Source: JAJEFO01 sp009843725
Lineage (GTDB): Bacteria; Pseudomonadota; Alphaproteobacteria; Rhodobacterales; Rhodobacteraceae
Length of the DNA: 64,000 bases
NCBI GenBank assembly: GCA_965243215.1
Contig: CBDEUJ010000005.1
Coordinates: 1,364,001-1,428,000, forward strand
Direction: 5' to 3'
Shown: positions 25,259 through 34,198 of the stretch, one piece after another
How positions within the stretch are numbered: position 1 is the stretch's first letter
Layout of the letters: every line of letters begins with the position of its first letter
Translations under genes and position numbers: made by a program
Notes under the pieces: generated by a model
The model's input: only the letters and a program-made list of their open reading frames with translations
What the model was told of the DNA's origin: nothing
The model's database searches: none

Positions 25259-26596
25259 CTAGCCCATCAGCGCCGGGTCGAAGGGATAGGATGTCAGGTT
25301 CTCGTATCCGTCTTCGGTCACCAGAACCTGGTCTTCCAGCTTGATCGAAAAGTCGCCGCCCGTTTCGCCGACCAGCGCTTCGACGCACAGAACCATGCCT
25401 GCTTCCAGTTCGTAATCGAAGGCGCCAGGGACCATCTTGTCGGAATAGGCGACGAGGGGCCACTCGTCGCAAAGCCCGACGCCATGCATCATGCAGCCGT
25501 ATTTCTGCTCCTGGTACTTCTCCGCAAGCCGGTGGCCGTTCCGGCTTATGTCCTCGATCCGCGCACCGGGGCGAAGAAGTTCCATGTTCGTCATGATATG
25601 CTCATGCGCATGCCGCATCGCCTCGACCATGTCAGGTCTGGGAGCATGATCGCCGATCCAGAGCGTCCGGCTGATGTCGGTGCAGATGCCGTAGCTTCCC
25701 ACCAGGTCGGTGTCGAAGGCGACAATCTCGTTCGTTCGGACGGTGCGCGGCCCGCATTCCTGGAACCACGGATTCGTTCGCGGGCCGCTGGCCAGCAGCC
25801 GTGTCTCGATCCATTCGCCCCCGCGCTTGATGTTCTCCGCGTGCAGCACCGACCAGATGTCGTCCTCGCTGACATTGCCGCCAGGCACCTCGCTCCGCGT
25901 GAACTCCTCCATTGCACGAACGGCGGTCTCGCAAGCATGGATGGAACAGCGCATGGCCTTGATTTCGTCCGGACCCTTGACGGCGCGCGCCTTCTCGGTG
26001 ACCTCCTCGCCCTCCATCACCTCGAAGCCCGTTGCCTCCAGCGCCTTCAAGGCATGCAACATCGCCTTGTCGACCGCCAGGCGCATGTTTCCGCCACCAT
26101 GCGCCTTGATCAGGTCCCGAACCTGTTCGGCAAATGCGACCGCCGCGTCGTGCGCCCGGTCTCCCCTGTCGAAATAGAAGATGTCCGCACCGGAACGGAC
26201 CTCGCGGACATGCGGATTGAACGAGGAGAGAAACGGACTGTTCTTGTAGTCCCAGAGCACCATGTATCCATCTGCGCACAGCAGCACGGCCCGAAACGGG
26301 TTGTGGGCGTTCCAAAGCTGCATGTTGGTGGAATCCGTGGCGTAGCGAATGTTCAGGGGATCGAAGACCAGCAAGCCGCCAAGGTCGCGTGCGACCACAT
26401 GTTCGGTCAGTCGCTCCCACCTGTAGCGACGCATCTCCTGCAGGTCGGGCAAGGCAAGCCCGGCAGCCGCCCACTCACCGAAAGCAAGCCGTGTCGGGCC
26501 GATCTCGATCCGGTCGCCGTCATTCGGCGTGTTGTCCCCGAGAAGCGTGCCGCGAGACGGGTCGATCTTTCGTGCATCGCGATAATGGTCGTCCAT
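25259..26596 (-). CDS. dddP: DMSP lyase DddP (M24 peptidase fold)
   Basis: 445 residues. Cleaves dimethylsulfoniopropionate to dimethyl sulfide and acrylate, using a pita-bread (M24) fold with an iron site instead of peptidase activity. The predicted metal ligands fall at Asp295, Asp297, Asp307, His371, Glu406 and Glu421, the positions reported for characterised Roseobacter DddP. IDPSRGTLLGDNTPND, RYATDSTNMQLWN and YGCMMHGVGLCDEWPLVAY are strongly DddP-like. The ATG at 26596 gives the family N-terminus; the frame is open 24 codons earlier. The neighbouring GST gene is on the same strand but upstream by 380 bases. Confidence 0.93.
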   Translation of the reverse strand: MDDHYRDARKIDPSRGTLLGDNTPNDGDRIEIGPTRLAFGEWAAAGLALPDLQEMRRYRWERLTEHVVARDLGGLLVFDPLNIRYATDSTNMQLWNAHNPFRAVLLCADGYMVLWDYKNSPFLSSFNPHVREVRSGADIFYFDRGDRAHDAAVAFAEQVRDLIKAHGGGNMRLAVDKAMLHALKALEATGFEVMEGEEVTEKARAVKGPDEIKAMRCSIHACETAVRAMEEFTRSEVPGGNVSEDDIWSVLHAENIKRGGEWIETRLLASGPRTNPWFQECGPRTVRTNEIVAFDTDLVGSYGICTDISRTLWIGDHAPRPDMVEAMRHAHEHIMTNMELLRPGARIEDISRNGHRLAEKYQEQKYGCMMHGVGLCDEWPLVAYSDKMVPGAFDYELEAGMVLCVEALVGETGGDFSIKLEDQVLVTEDGYENLTSYPFDPALMG

Positions 26597-26979
26597 GGCG
26601 CAACAGTCAGTCTGGCGCCGCTTGCATGCTCGTGCGAATGCGACATTTCCGGACTCCGGCTGCGACATCCCCGGCCTGGCTGTGGGCGGGCGTGGCTTTC
26701 CGACCTGTCTTCCTTCAGCTTTCAGAAGCGAGGAACTTGCGGAAAGTCATCTCTCAGACGGCACGTGTCTCGATCGATTCCAGTCCCGATCCGCCGCGTG
26801 CGCGGCCAGTCTTCCAAGATTGGCTTCCTCAGGGCGAACGCTGCACCAGGCTGGATGGCCGGCCTCTCTCCAGGAGGCCAGCTTGCAGCGGCCAATCCGC
26901 GATCAGCAAAGCGTCCGTTCCTGCGATCCGGTCGCCGGACACAAGGTGCCTGCCATGCATTTCACGAAATGCGCGTACC
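26597..26979. other. Intergenic region upstream of dddP
   Basis: This 380-bp stretch lies between the GST stop and the dddP start on the minus strand, so it should hold the dddP promoter. No convincing gene or operator palindrome was recognised. Confidence 0.4.
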
Positions 26980-27870
26980 TCATTCCTTGACGGAAGACAT
27001 CTGACAGGCCTGGACGAGAGCCATGAATGCGGGCCAGGCTTCCGGATCGGCGACGGTCTTGTCGCGGCAAAGCGCATTGCAGAATCCGAAAGTCCGGCCT
27101 TCGAACTCAAGAAAATGAGTGACCGGTCTGCCCGAATACGGGCACTTCACATTCTCAGAGGGGCCGGATTCCGCCACCGATGCAGGCAGCGGCGCCGGCC
27201 CGGGCCATGCGCACCGTGCATGGTCGCGTGCGATTCGAGACAGATCCGGACCGTCCACGAGCCCCATGGCACGCCAGCGCCGGAAGGCAGGGTCCGCCAG
27301 ATGGGCTTCGACATACGATCTTGATTCGGGCCGAACCAGAAGACCGTAGCCGGCAATGCGTGCGGCAACCGGAGCGAAGAATGCATCCGCCACGGAATAT
27401 CCGCCGCAGAGCCACGGTCCGCCAAACGCGTCAAGCGCATGGGCCCAGACCGCCTCAATTCGGGCAATGTCGTTCAGGACATCTTCGGACGGGGCATAGC
27501 CCTCGTAGGCACAGCGCAGGTTCATCGGGCAGCCTTCGCGCAACGCGGCGAAGCCTGAATGCATCTCGGCAGCGAGACTCCGCGACATGGCGCGGGCCCG
27601 AGAAGAGCCGGGCCACAGCCCCGCATCAGAATGGCGAGTTGCCAGCTCCTCCGCGATGGCAAGTGAATCGCAGATGACTGAACCGTCGTCCGCAACGAGC
27701 GTCGGGACAGTTCGTGCCGGCGGGTGGGCCACGAGCCGTTCGGCGACCGTGCCTTCACCGAGACTGACAAAGCGGACATCGACCGGGATGCCGAAGCGCT
27801 CGAAGAGCAGCCAGGCGCGCAGGGACCAACTGGAATATGCACGATCACCAAGTATGAGTTTGTACGCCAT
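26980..27870 (-). CDS. Glutathione S-transferase with cysteine-rich C-terminal tail
   Basis: 296 residues. Residues 1-80 are a thioredoxin-like GST domain (YKLILGDRAYSSWSLRAWL with Ser, then RTVPTLVADDG and CDSLAIAEELA). A helical GST C-domain follows to about residue 215. The tail (243-270) has Cys243 in CPYSGRPVTHFLE plus Cys264 and Cys268 in GFCNALCRD, like a small YHS/TRASH-type metal-binding module. Substrate unknown. It lies just upstream of dddP on the same strand, and detoxification of acrylate would be an attractive but unproven role. Confidence 0.8.
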   Translation of the reverse strand: MAYKLILGDRAYSSWSLRAWLLFERFGIPVDVRFVSLGEGTVAERLVAHPPARTVPTLVADDGSVICDSLAIAEELATRHSDAGLWPGSSRARAMSRSLAAEMHSGFAALREGCPMNLRCAYEGYAPSEDVLNDIARIEAVWAHALDAFGGPWLCGGYSVADAFFAPVAARIAGYGLLVRPESRSYVEAHLADPAFRRWRAMGLVDGPDLSRIARDHARCAWPGPAPLPASVAESGPSENVKCPYSGRPVTHFLEFEGRTFGFCNALCRDKTVADPEAWPAFMALVQACQMSSVKE

Positions 27871-28191
27871 GCCAGGGCCCCTTGCACAAGCAGCAACTTG
27901 GGCCGCTTTCCGAAGTGCCGTCCGGTTCGAGATGCGACACTTGGAGTCGCCGGCCAGTTCAGGTCGGCCGCCACGGCTCCGATGCGACAGCCTGCCGTTG
28001 CTGAGCAAATCGACGCGGCACGAGGAATCCCTGACAACCCTGTCCCGAGCCCTATCACTTCCCGACCGGGGCGTTCAACTGGACTCCAGGCCCGAACTGC
28101 CGACGAAGTCGGACAGCCGACACCAAGCAGGAGCCGCGATGTGGCGACTCAGGTCGAAATGCCTGTCCTGGAGACCGCATGCGCGCCCAGG

Positions 28192-28392
28192 TCAGAACAG
28201 GTGGCCCAACAAGGCTGTCGGTCCGTCGGGCCACGCATCGCCTGCCAGCCGCATTGCCATGAAGATCTCGTCAACGTCATTGCTGGTCATGCCGTGGCTG
28301 CGCAATTCATCGCATGCATCAAGCGGGTCGGCGATGGCGGCATCCCGGTCCGGTTCCAAGGATTCCGCGGCATAGTGTTCCGTGAACCTCAC
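28192..28392 (-). CDS. Possible small acidic protein downstream of TauE/SafE gene
   Basis: A 66-codon frame starting at GTG one base after the exporter's stop. The translation is acidic (LEPDRDAAIADPLDACDELRS and SNDVDEIFMAM) and not arginine-rich like most spurious frames here. No family is recognised and the ribosome site is weak. It could be a real coupled small gene or chance. Confidence 0.3.
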   Translation of the reverse strand: MRFTEHYAAESLEPDRDAAIADPLDACDELRSHGMTSNDVDEIFMAMRLAGDAWPDGPTALLGHLF

Positions 28393-28393
28393 C

Positions 28394-29164
28394 CTAACCC
28401 AATACTGCCCGTCGTACGAGATTCAGCCCGGCCAACACAAGAACTGCCAGAACAAGTGTCCGGAACCTTTCCTGATCCAGCCGTTCCTGGACGGCGATGC
28501 CTATGGCCGCTCCGGCCATTGCCGGAAGGACAAGGACAATTGACAGGCTCAGGCCCACACCGGACAGCACGCCGGATTGCAGATGCGCCAGCGTCAGCAT
28601 CACCGCACCGGTGCCATAGACGGCGCCCTGGACGCGGACGTGCTCCGTCATCGGCACACCCAAGGCGGTCAGATACAGGGCCGTGGGCGGCCCCCAGGTT
28701 CCGGTCAGGCCGCCAAGAATGCCAGCCACGGCTCCGGTGCCGATTTCGGTCGGTCGCTGATGCCGCGCCGACACCTTTGGCCGCCAGCCAGCCAGTTGCA
28801 GCGACGCAAAGAGCGTGACGGTCGTTCCGAGGATCAGGAACAGAAGCCCGGCCGGAGCGCTCAGGACAAGCTGGCTGCCGAGGGCGATGAATGCCAGCAT
28901 TGTCGCAAGGTAGCGCCAGTGCGCCCGCGCGGACCGGAACGCGGCCCTGGCACCTTGCCGAAACGCCTGAAAGAGATTGGTGACAAGGGCCGGAAAGATC
29001 ATGCCCGCCAGCGTCAGTTCCGGAGAAAGAAAGGATCCAAGCCCGGAGACCAGGATCATCGGCAAGCCAAAGCCCGTCATGCCCTTCACGACGCCCGCCA
29101 GAAGGGCAAAGGCCAGCGCCGCAATCAGCGCGACGGTCCCCATCGCTGCCAGTTCCGCAGTCAT
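28394..29164 (-). CDS. TauE/SafE-family membrane exporter
   Basis: 256 residues with about eight hydrophobic segments and two related halves, each starting with a glycine-rich motif (FALLAGVVKGMTGFGLP and GILGGLTGTWGPPT). The family includes exporters of sulfite, sulfoacetate and other organosulfur anions. The ATG at 29164 gives the typical length; one at 29218 would add 18 residues. It is divergent from mcd. Cargo is uncertain; the sulfur genes dddP and soeABC in the window make a sulfur anion plausible. Confidence 0.8.
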   Translation of the reverse strand: MTAELAAMGTVALIAALAFALLAGVVKGMTGFGLPMILVSGLGSFLSPELTLAGMIFPALVTNLFQAFRQGARAAFRSARAHWRYLATMLAFIALGSQLVLSAPAGLLFLILGTTVTLFASLQLAGWRPKVSARHQRPTEIGTGAVAGILGGLTGTWGPPTALYLTALGVPMTEHVRVQGAVYGTGAVMLTLAHLQSGVLSGVGLSLSIVLVLPAMAGAAIGIAVQERLDQERFRTLVLAVLVLAGLNLVRRAVLG

Positions 29165-29324
29165 TGCCGTCTCGTATCGGCTCGGCCGCTTGCAAGAAAG
29201 CGGAATCGCAAGCGACATTTTTATTCAAAATGTCGCATTCTCCTGAAATCTTCTTGCGCTGCACCTGCAAAAACCCTAGCGTTCGCGCGCGCAGAAACTC
29301 GGGACGCGAAGGTCCAGCAGGAAC

Positions 29325-30983
29325 ATGACTGAACCGACTGTCCTCACGGGCCTCCTGAAACTGACCAAGTCTGCCACGGCATCGGTCGACACGCTCATGG
29401 CGCGTGCGATCGAACGCGTGCGGGATCTCGTGGGCGAGAACGGCATGGTCAATCCGGACTTGCTGGACCGCGAACAGACGGCCGCGCATGGTCTGGCGTG
29501 GCTTGCAACCTGCGCGGAAGCCTTGCGGCAAATGCAGGAATGGGCTGAGCGGCTCGAAGGCAGGGGAAGGTTCGGCAAGGTCGAGCAACTGACCCACCAG
29601 ATCGCCTTCGGGGAGTACCTTTCCCAGATCGTTGGCGGCATTCCGATGAGCCAGCACGAAATCGTGCGGCCTTGGGACTTGGGCCTCTCGTCGGAAGACC
29701 TGCAGGATGCGCTGTCGCCCGACGTGCTCGCGCTGACCCGGAACGGAAACTCCCAGGGCGCACGGATGCGCCTTGTGGAGCTGATCAGGACCATGAATGG
29801 CGACATCGTCTTTGGCGCCACGGGCCTTGATGACGAGCTCGAAATGATCCGCGAGCAATTTCGCCGTTTTGCCCGGGACCGAATCGAGCCGTTCGCCCAC
29901 GACTGGCACCTCAACGACGAGCTCATCCCGATGGACGTCATCGAGGAACTCGCGGAAATGGGCGTCTTCGGATTGACGATTCCCGAGGAATACGGCGGGG
30001 TCGGCCTTTCCCGGACGGCCATGGTCGTGGTCTCGGAAGAACTGTCGCGGGGCTACATCGGCGCCGGTTCGCTGGGCACGCGCTCGGAAATCGCCGCCGA
30101 ACTGATCCTCACCGGCGGCACCGAGGCGCAGAAGGCACGGTGGCTGCCGGGGCTTGCATCGGGAGAGATCCTGCCGACTGCGGTCTTCACCGAGCCAGAC
30201 ACGGGGTCCGACCTTGGATCCCTCAGGACGCGGGCGGAGCGTGAGGGGGCGGGCTGGGCGATTTCCGGCAACAAGACCTGGATCACCCATGCGGCGCGCA
30301 GCAACCTGATGGCAGTGCTCGCGCGCACCGATCCCGAAACGTCGGACTATCGCGGACTGTCGATGTTCCTGGCCGCAAAGACTCCGGGCACCGACGAGGG
30401 ACCCTTTGTGGATGACGGTCTTTCAGGCGGAGAGATCAAGGTCCTCGGCTACCGTGGCATGAAGGAGTACACGGTCAACTTCGACGGATTCCGGATCAAC
30501 GACGAGAACCTCCTGGGCGGCGCGGAAGGGCAAGGCTTCAAGCAGCTGATGCGAACATTCGAAAGCGCGCGCATCCAGACGGCGGCAAGGGCGGTCGGAG
30601 TCGCGCAGTCGGCCCTCGACGCAGGCCTTCAATATGCCGAGGACCGCAGGCAGTTCGGCCGGTCCCTGATCGCGTTTCCACGCGTCGCCTCGAAGCTCGC
30701 AGTCATGGTCGTCGAAATCACGATGGCGCGGCAACTGGCATATCATGCCGCACGGCAGAAGGACGCGAACAGGCGCTGCGACCTCGAGGCCGGCATGGCC
30801 AAGCTCCTGGGAGCGCGTGTTGCCTGGGCTGCAGCGGACAACGCGCTGCAGATCCACGGCGGCAACGGATTTGCGCTTGAATACGGAATCAGCCGAATTC
30901 TCTGTGATTCACGGATCCTCAACATCTTCGAAGGCGCCGCCGAAATACAGGCGCAGGTCATCGCGCGGCGGTTGCTGAGCTGA
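29325..30983 (+). CDS. mcd: (2S)-methylsuccinyl-CoA dehydrogenase
   Basis: FAD-dependent acyl-CoA dehydrogenase of 552 residues, about 150 longer than usual at the N-terminus, which is characteristic of Mcd. The dehydrogenase core has FTEPDTGSDL, the ESARIQTAARAVGVAQSAL and YAEDRRQFGRSL signature, and IHGGNGFALEYGISR at the C-terminus. It oxidises (2S)-methylsuccinyl-CoA to mesaconyl-CoA in the ethylmalonyl-CoA pathway, by which Rhodobacterales assimilate acetyl-CoA. The other pathway genes (ccr, meaA/ecm) are not in the window; phaA/phaB are. Confidence 0.88.
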   Translation: MTEPTVLTGLLKLTKSATASVDTLMARAIERVRDLVGENGMVNPDLLDREQTAAHGLAWLATCAEALRQMQEWAERLEGRGRFGKVEQLTHQIAFGEYLSQIVGGIPMSQHEIVRPWDLGLSSEDLQDALSPDVLALTRNGNSQGARMRLVELIRTMNGDIVFGATGLDDELEMIREQFRRFARDRIEPFAHDWHLNDELIPMDVIEELAEMGVFGLTIPEEYGGVGLSRTAMVVVSEELSRGYIGAGSLGTRSEIAAELILTGGTEAQKARWLPGLASGEILPTAVFTEPDTGSDLGSLRTRAEREGAGWAISGNKTWITHAARSNLMAVLARTDPETSDYRGLSMFLAAKTPGTDEGPFVDDGLSGGEIKVLGYRGMKEYTVNFDGFRINDENLLGGAEGQGFKQLMRTFESARIQTAARAVGVAQSALDAGLQYAEDRRQFGRSLIAFPRVASKLAVMVVEITMARQLAYHAARQKDANRRCDLEAGMAKLLGARVAWAAADNALQIHGGNGFALEYGISRILCDSRILNIFEGAAEIQAQVIARRLLS

Positions 30984-31331
30984 ATGCTGCCGCCAACGTC
31001 TTCCCCAGCGCGCTTGTCTGCTCCGCAGCAAGCGCCGCCGAATGCCAGCGCTTCATGTCCGAACCCGTCGTGCGTCGCCTGTTTCACGGCGCATGACGTC
31101 AGGTTCGAGGCACGGGCCTGACGCGCCGGTGGCCGCAGTCTCGATGCCCGTGCAAGGTGCCCAAGGACAATCGCGTGTCAGGCACTTCCGGCTTCTGTCG
31201 GAAGCCAGGCGGAACTGACTGGCCTCGATGGGTGCCGGCGGTCCCGTCCGGCATTCTCGAGCTTGCAACGAAAGAAGGGAATGACGACGTCCTGCAGGCC
31301 TTGCAGGTTCCGGTCCCCCCTGGCCTTACGG
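30984..31331. other. 350-bp region between mcd and recO
   Basis: Lies between the convergent mcd and recO stops. No gene, tRNA or clear T-tract terminator was recognised. Confidence 0.4.
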
Positions 31332-32057
31332 TCACGACTCGCCTGCCAGGATGCCTGCCAGCCGGTCGCGGGCTTCGGGCAAACGACGATTCCCGAGCGC
31401 GGGGACGAGCCGCGATTTCAGGAAATGACAAGTCGTCTTCAGGCCGTCACTGATCTCGGCGGCGGTGCCGCTGCCTTGACCAAGAAGGGACGGCGACAGA
31501 GGCAGCAGGTTCGGTTTCCACTCCCCGGCCCCGGCGTCCGAGACCGCGCGGCCGGACTTGGGCGAAACAAAGGCAAGCCCTTCAGTCGCGCCCGTCACGG
31601 CGCATCTGGACAAGTCAAGGCCGAAGCCAAGCTCTTCGAGCAACGCGAGCTCCCATCGCACGTAGGCCAGCGGCCAGAAGGGTCCGTCGCACATCATTTC
31701 AAGCACTGTCAGCGTTCCGTCATACAGCGCAGGATGCGGTTCCCGTTCCGGCAGAGCGTAGGAAAGCAGGGCCGTGACCGCGTTCAGTCCGGCAAGTGTC
31801 CGACGTTCGCCCATGAGCAATGCGGCGCGGGCCAGCACCGGCTCGACCTCGAAGCTGCCCAGATGTTCCGCCAGGCGCGCACGCCATGTCACCTGAACCT
31901 GGTTTCCCGGCTCCAGGACCGGCGCCAGCCGCCGTGACCCGCCGCCCCGCACAATCCCGGCATGTCGACCATGGCCGCGCGTGAACACCTCGATGATCAA
32001 GGCGTTTTCCCCGTGACGGCGACGTGCAAGGACGACTCCCTCTTCGCACCACTCCAT
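31332..32057 (-). CDS. recO: DNA repair protein RecO
   Basis: 241 residues. The N-terminal OB-fold begins MEWCEEGVVLARRRHGENALIIEVFTRGHGRHAGIV (given here in part), and the helical region has GLNAVTALLSYALPERE and LAYVRWELALLEELGFGLDLSRCAVTG, typical of alphaproteobacterial RecO. It loads RecA at gaps in the RecFOR pathway. The frame is open 23 codons upstream, but the ATG at 32057 gives the conserved N-terminus. Confidence 0.92.
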   Translation of the reverse strand: MEWCEEGVVLARRRHGENALIIEVFTRGHGRHAGIVRGGGSRRLAPVLEPGNQVQVTWRARLAEHLGSFEVEPVLARAALLMGERRTLAGLNAVTALLSYALPEREPHPALYDGTLTVLEMMCDGPFWPLAYVRWELALLEELGFGLDLSRCAVTGATEGLAFVSPKSGRAVSDAGAGEWKPNLLPLSPSLLGQGSGTAAEISDGLKTTCHFLKSRLVPALGNRRLPEARDRLAGILAGES

Positions 32058-32401
32058 CAGCTTGCCTTCGCTGCCATGCACCTTTCCCTGCCGGAACCGC
32101 CGGCACTCGCACCGCGACAACGGCACCGCATGCGAACCTCGGACGCAGCCGCAACACGTGCGTTCCAGGCAATGAAGTCTCGACCGGAATCCGGAAACAC
32201 GCCGTATTCCTCTCGCACGGATCCTACTCGTTTGTGCCCGAGCGCAAGAATGCCGAAGCGTCCGGACGACATCAAGCGGAACGGTCCGGAACCACTGTCA
32301 CCTGGAACCTGGTGCGCCACGCATGGCAGGCGATTCTTGCAGGGTGACAAGCATCTATCGACCCGATAAGAGAGCGCCAAAGCAAGCAGCGTGCGCACCC
32401 C
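32058..32401. other. 340-bp region between recO and ppaC
   Basis: Divergent spacer between recO and the pyrophosphatase gene, so both promoters should lie here. No coding frame with motifs was found. Confidence 0.4.
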
Positions 32402-33322
32402 ATGACCCATAAGATATTCGGCCACAAGTCGCCTGACACCGACTCCACCGGTTCGCCCATCATCTGGGCCTGGTACCTGAACGAATGCCGCAACACCGCG
32501 GCTGAGGCGCGGCTGCTTGGGGAACCGAATGCCGAGGCCCTCTTCGTGCTCGATCGCTGGAATCTTGACAAGCCGAATGTCCTCGAGGACGTGGGGCCAG
32601 GGGACAGCTGCATCATTGTCGACACGAACAACGTGGCGGAGCTGCCTGATGGCATAAACGATGCCGACGTGATCGAAGTGATCGACCACCACATGCTGCA
32701 AGGCGGGCTCAGGACCAAGACGCCGATCACCGTCACGGTCCGCCCACTGGCCTGCACGGCCACGATCATGCACGACTTGATGGGCGACGATGCCTCCAGA
32801 ATGCCGCGTGCGATCAAGGGCGTGATGCTCTCCTGCATCCTGAGCGACACGCTCGAGTTTCGTTCGCCGACAACGACCGATGCCGACCGGGAACTGGCGG
32901 AACGTCTCGCAGGGGAACTGGACCTCGACATCGCGGAATACGCGCAGGAGATGTTCGCGGCCAAGTCCGACGTCTCGGGCTATACGGACGCGGAACTGCT
33001 GCGCGTGGATGCCAAGGCCTACGAGGTGGACGGCACGAGCCTCCGAATCTCGGTTCTTGAAACGATGTCTCCGTCCAGCGTGCTGGACCGGAAAGCGGGC
33101 CTGATGCGGGAGATGGAGGCCGTCGCCGTCGAAGACGGCGTCGACCAGGTCCTGTTCTTCCTCGTGGACATCCTGTCTGAAGAGGCCATCCTCTTCATCA
33201 CGAATGACAGTGTGCGGCGCATCGCCGCCAGGAGCTTCGGGGTCGAGGCCGACGGCGACCTTGCCACTCTGCCTGGAGTGGTCAGCCGCAAGAAGCAGAT
33301 CATTCCGGTGCTGAAAGTCTGA
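32402..33322 (+). CDS. ppaC: Manganese-dependent inorganic pyrophosphatase (family II)
   Basis: DHH-superfamily enzyme of 306 residues that hydrolyses pyrophosphate. GHKSPDTDSTGSPI (metal-binding His and Asp), IIVDTNN, the DHH motif in VIDHHM and the C-terminal SRKKQIIP motif are all present. Two domains joined by a linker near residue 190 fit the family. Three bases separate its stop from the HAD gene. Confidence 0.94.
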   Translation: MTHKIFGHKSPDTDSTGSPIIWAWYLNECRNTAAEARLLGEPNAEALFVLDRWNLDKPNVLEDVGPGDSCIIVDTNNVAELPDGINDADVIEVIDHHMLQGGLRTKTPITVTVRPLACTATIMHDLMGDDASRMPRAIKGVMLSCILSDTLEFRSPTTTDADRELAERLAGELDLDIAEYAQEMFAAKSDVSGYTDAELLRVDAKAYEVDGTSLRISVLETMSPSSVLDRKAGLMREMEAVAVEDGVDQVLFFLVDILSEEAILFITNDSVRRIAARSFGVEADGDLATLPGVVSRKKQIIPVLKV

Positions 33323-33325
33323 GGC

Positions 33326-34198
33326 ATGGTTCCGTTGGTCGACAGCCTGTCGGAGATCGCCGACCGCTACGATGCGCTCTTCTGCGATCTCTGGGGATGC
33401 GTCCATGACGGCTTGCGAGGCTATCCCGAGGCCATCGATGCGCTCCGCGCCTTTCGTGCCAGGGGCGGCAAGGTCGTGCTCCTGACAAACGCGCCGCGCC
33501 CGCGCGCGGGCGTGGAACGGCAACTGGAGGCGCTTGGGGTTCCGCCCGATTGCTGGGACACGATTTCCACGAGCGGAGACAGCGCGCGGGTTGCAATGTT
33601 TCGCGGCGCCATCGGCAACCGCGTCTGGTTCATGGGACAGGATCACGACCTGCCGTTCTTTGAGCCGCCGGCGATCGTCTCCGACCCCGTTGACGTGCGC
33701 CTTGCCGAACTCAAGGACGCGACCGGAATTGCGTGCCTCGGTCCATTCGACGCGCATGCGGATCCGTCCGTGAATCGCCCCGATTTCCTCCATGCAAAGC
33801 AAAGGGGCCTGAAGCTTCTCTGCGCGAACCCTGACATGGTGGTTGACCGCGGCGACAGTCGCGAATGGTGTGCCGGGGCGCTTGCCCAGCTTTATGCGGA
33901 CATGGGTGGCGAAAGCCTTTATTTCGGCAAGCCGCACCCGCCGGTCTATGCCTTGGCGAGGGAACGGCTGACGCAGATCGGGGCGCAGGTGCCTGACGAG
34001 CGGATTCTGTGCATCGGGGACGGCATTCAGACCGACGTCCGGGGCGCCTTGGGGGAAGATCTCGACTCCCTCTTCGTGACGGGAGGGCTGGCGCGCGCGC
34101 AAACGGCAACCACGCGCCAGCCTGAGCAGGCCGCCCTCGACGCGTTCATCGCCGAAGCCCGGCTGACACCGACATATGCCATCGGCTATCTCAGATAG
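33326..34198 (+). CDS. HAD-superfamily class IIA hydrolase (TIGR01459-type)
   Basis: 290 residues. Motif I is FCDLWGCVHDG (nucleophile Asp near 20), motif II is LLTNAPRP, and motifs III/IV are YFGKPHPPVY and CIGDGIQTDVRGA. The DLWGxxHDG form is typical of TIGR01459-like proteins of alphaproteobacteria, predicted phosphatases of unknown substrate. It is transcribed with ppaC, and its end overlaps the start of the EamA transporter by 23 bases. Confidence 0.85.
   Translation: MVPLVDSLSEIADRYDALFCDLWGCVHDGLRGYPEAIDALRAFRARGGKVVLLTNAPRPRAGVERQLEALGVPPDCWDTISTSGDSARVAMFRGAIGNRVWFMGQDHDLPFFEPPAIVSDPVDVRLAELKDATGIACLGPFDAHADPSVNRPDFLHAKQRGLKLLCANPDMVVDRGDSREWCAGALAQLYADMGGESLYFGKPHPPVYALARERLTQIGAQVPDERILCIGDGIQTDVRGALGEDLDSLFVTGGLARAQTATTRQPEQAALDAFIAEARLTPTYAIGYLR

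Noticed and set aside
25247..27004. 585-codon open frame on plus opposite dddP
   Set aside because: dddP has all expected residues on the other strand; this frame has none.
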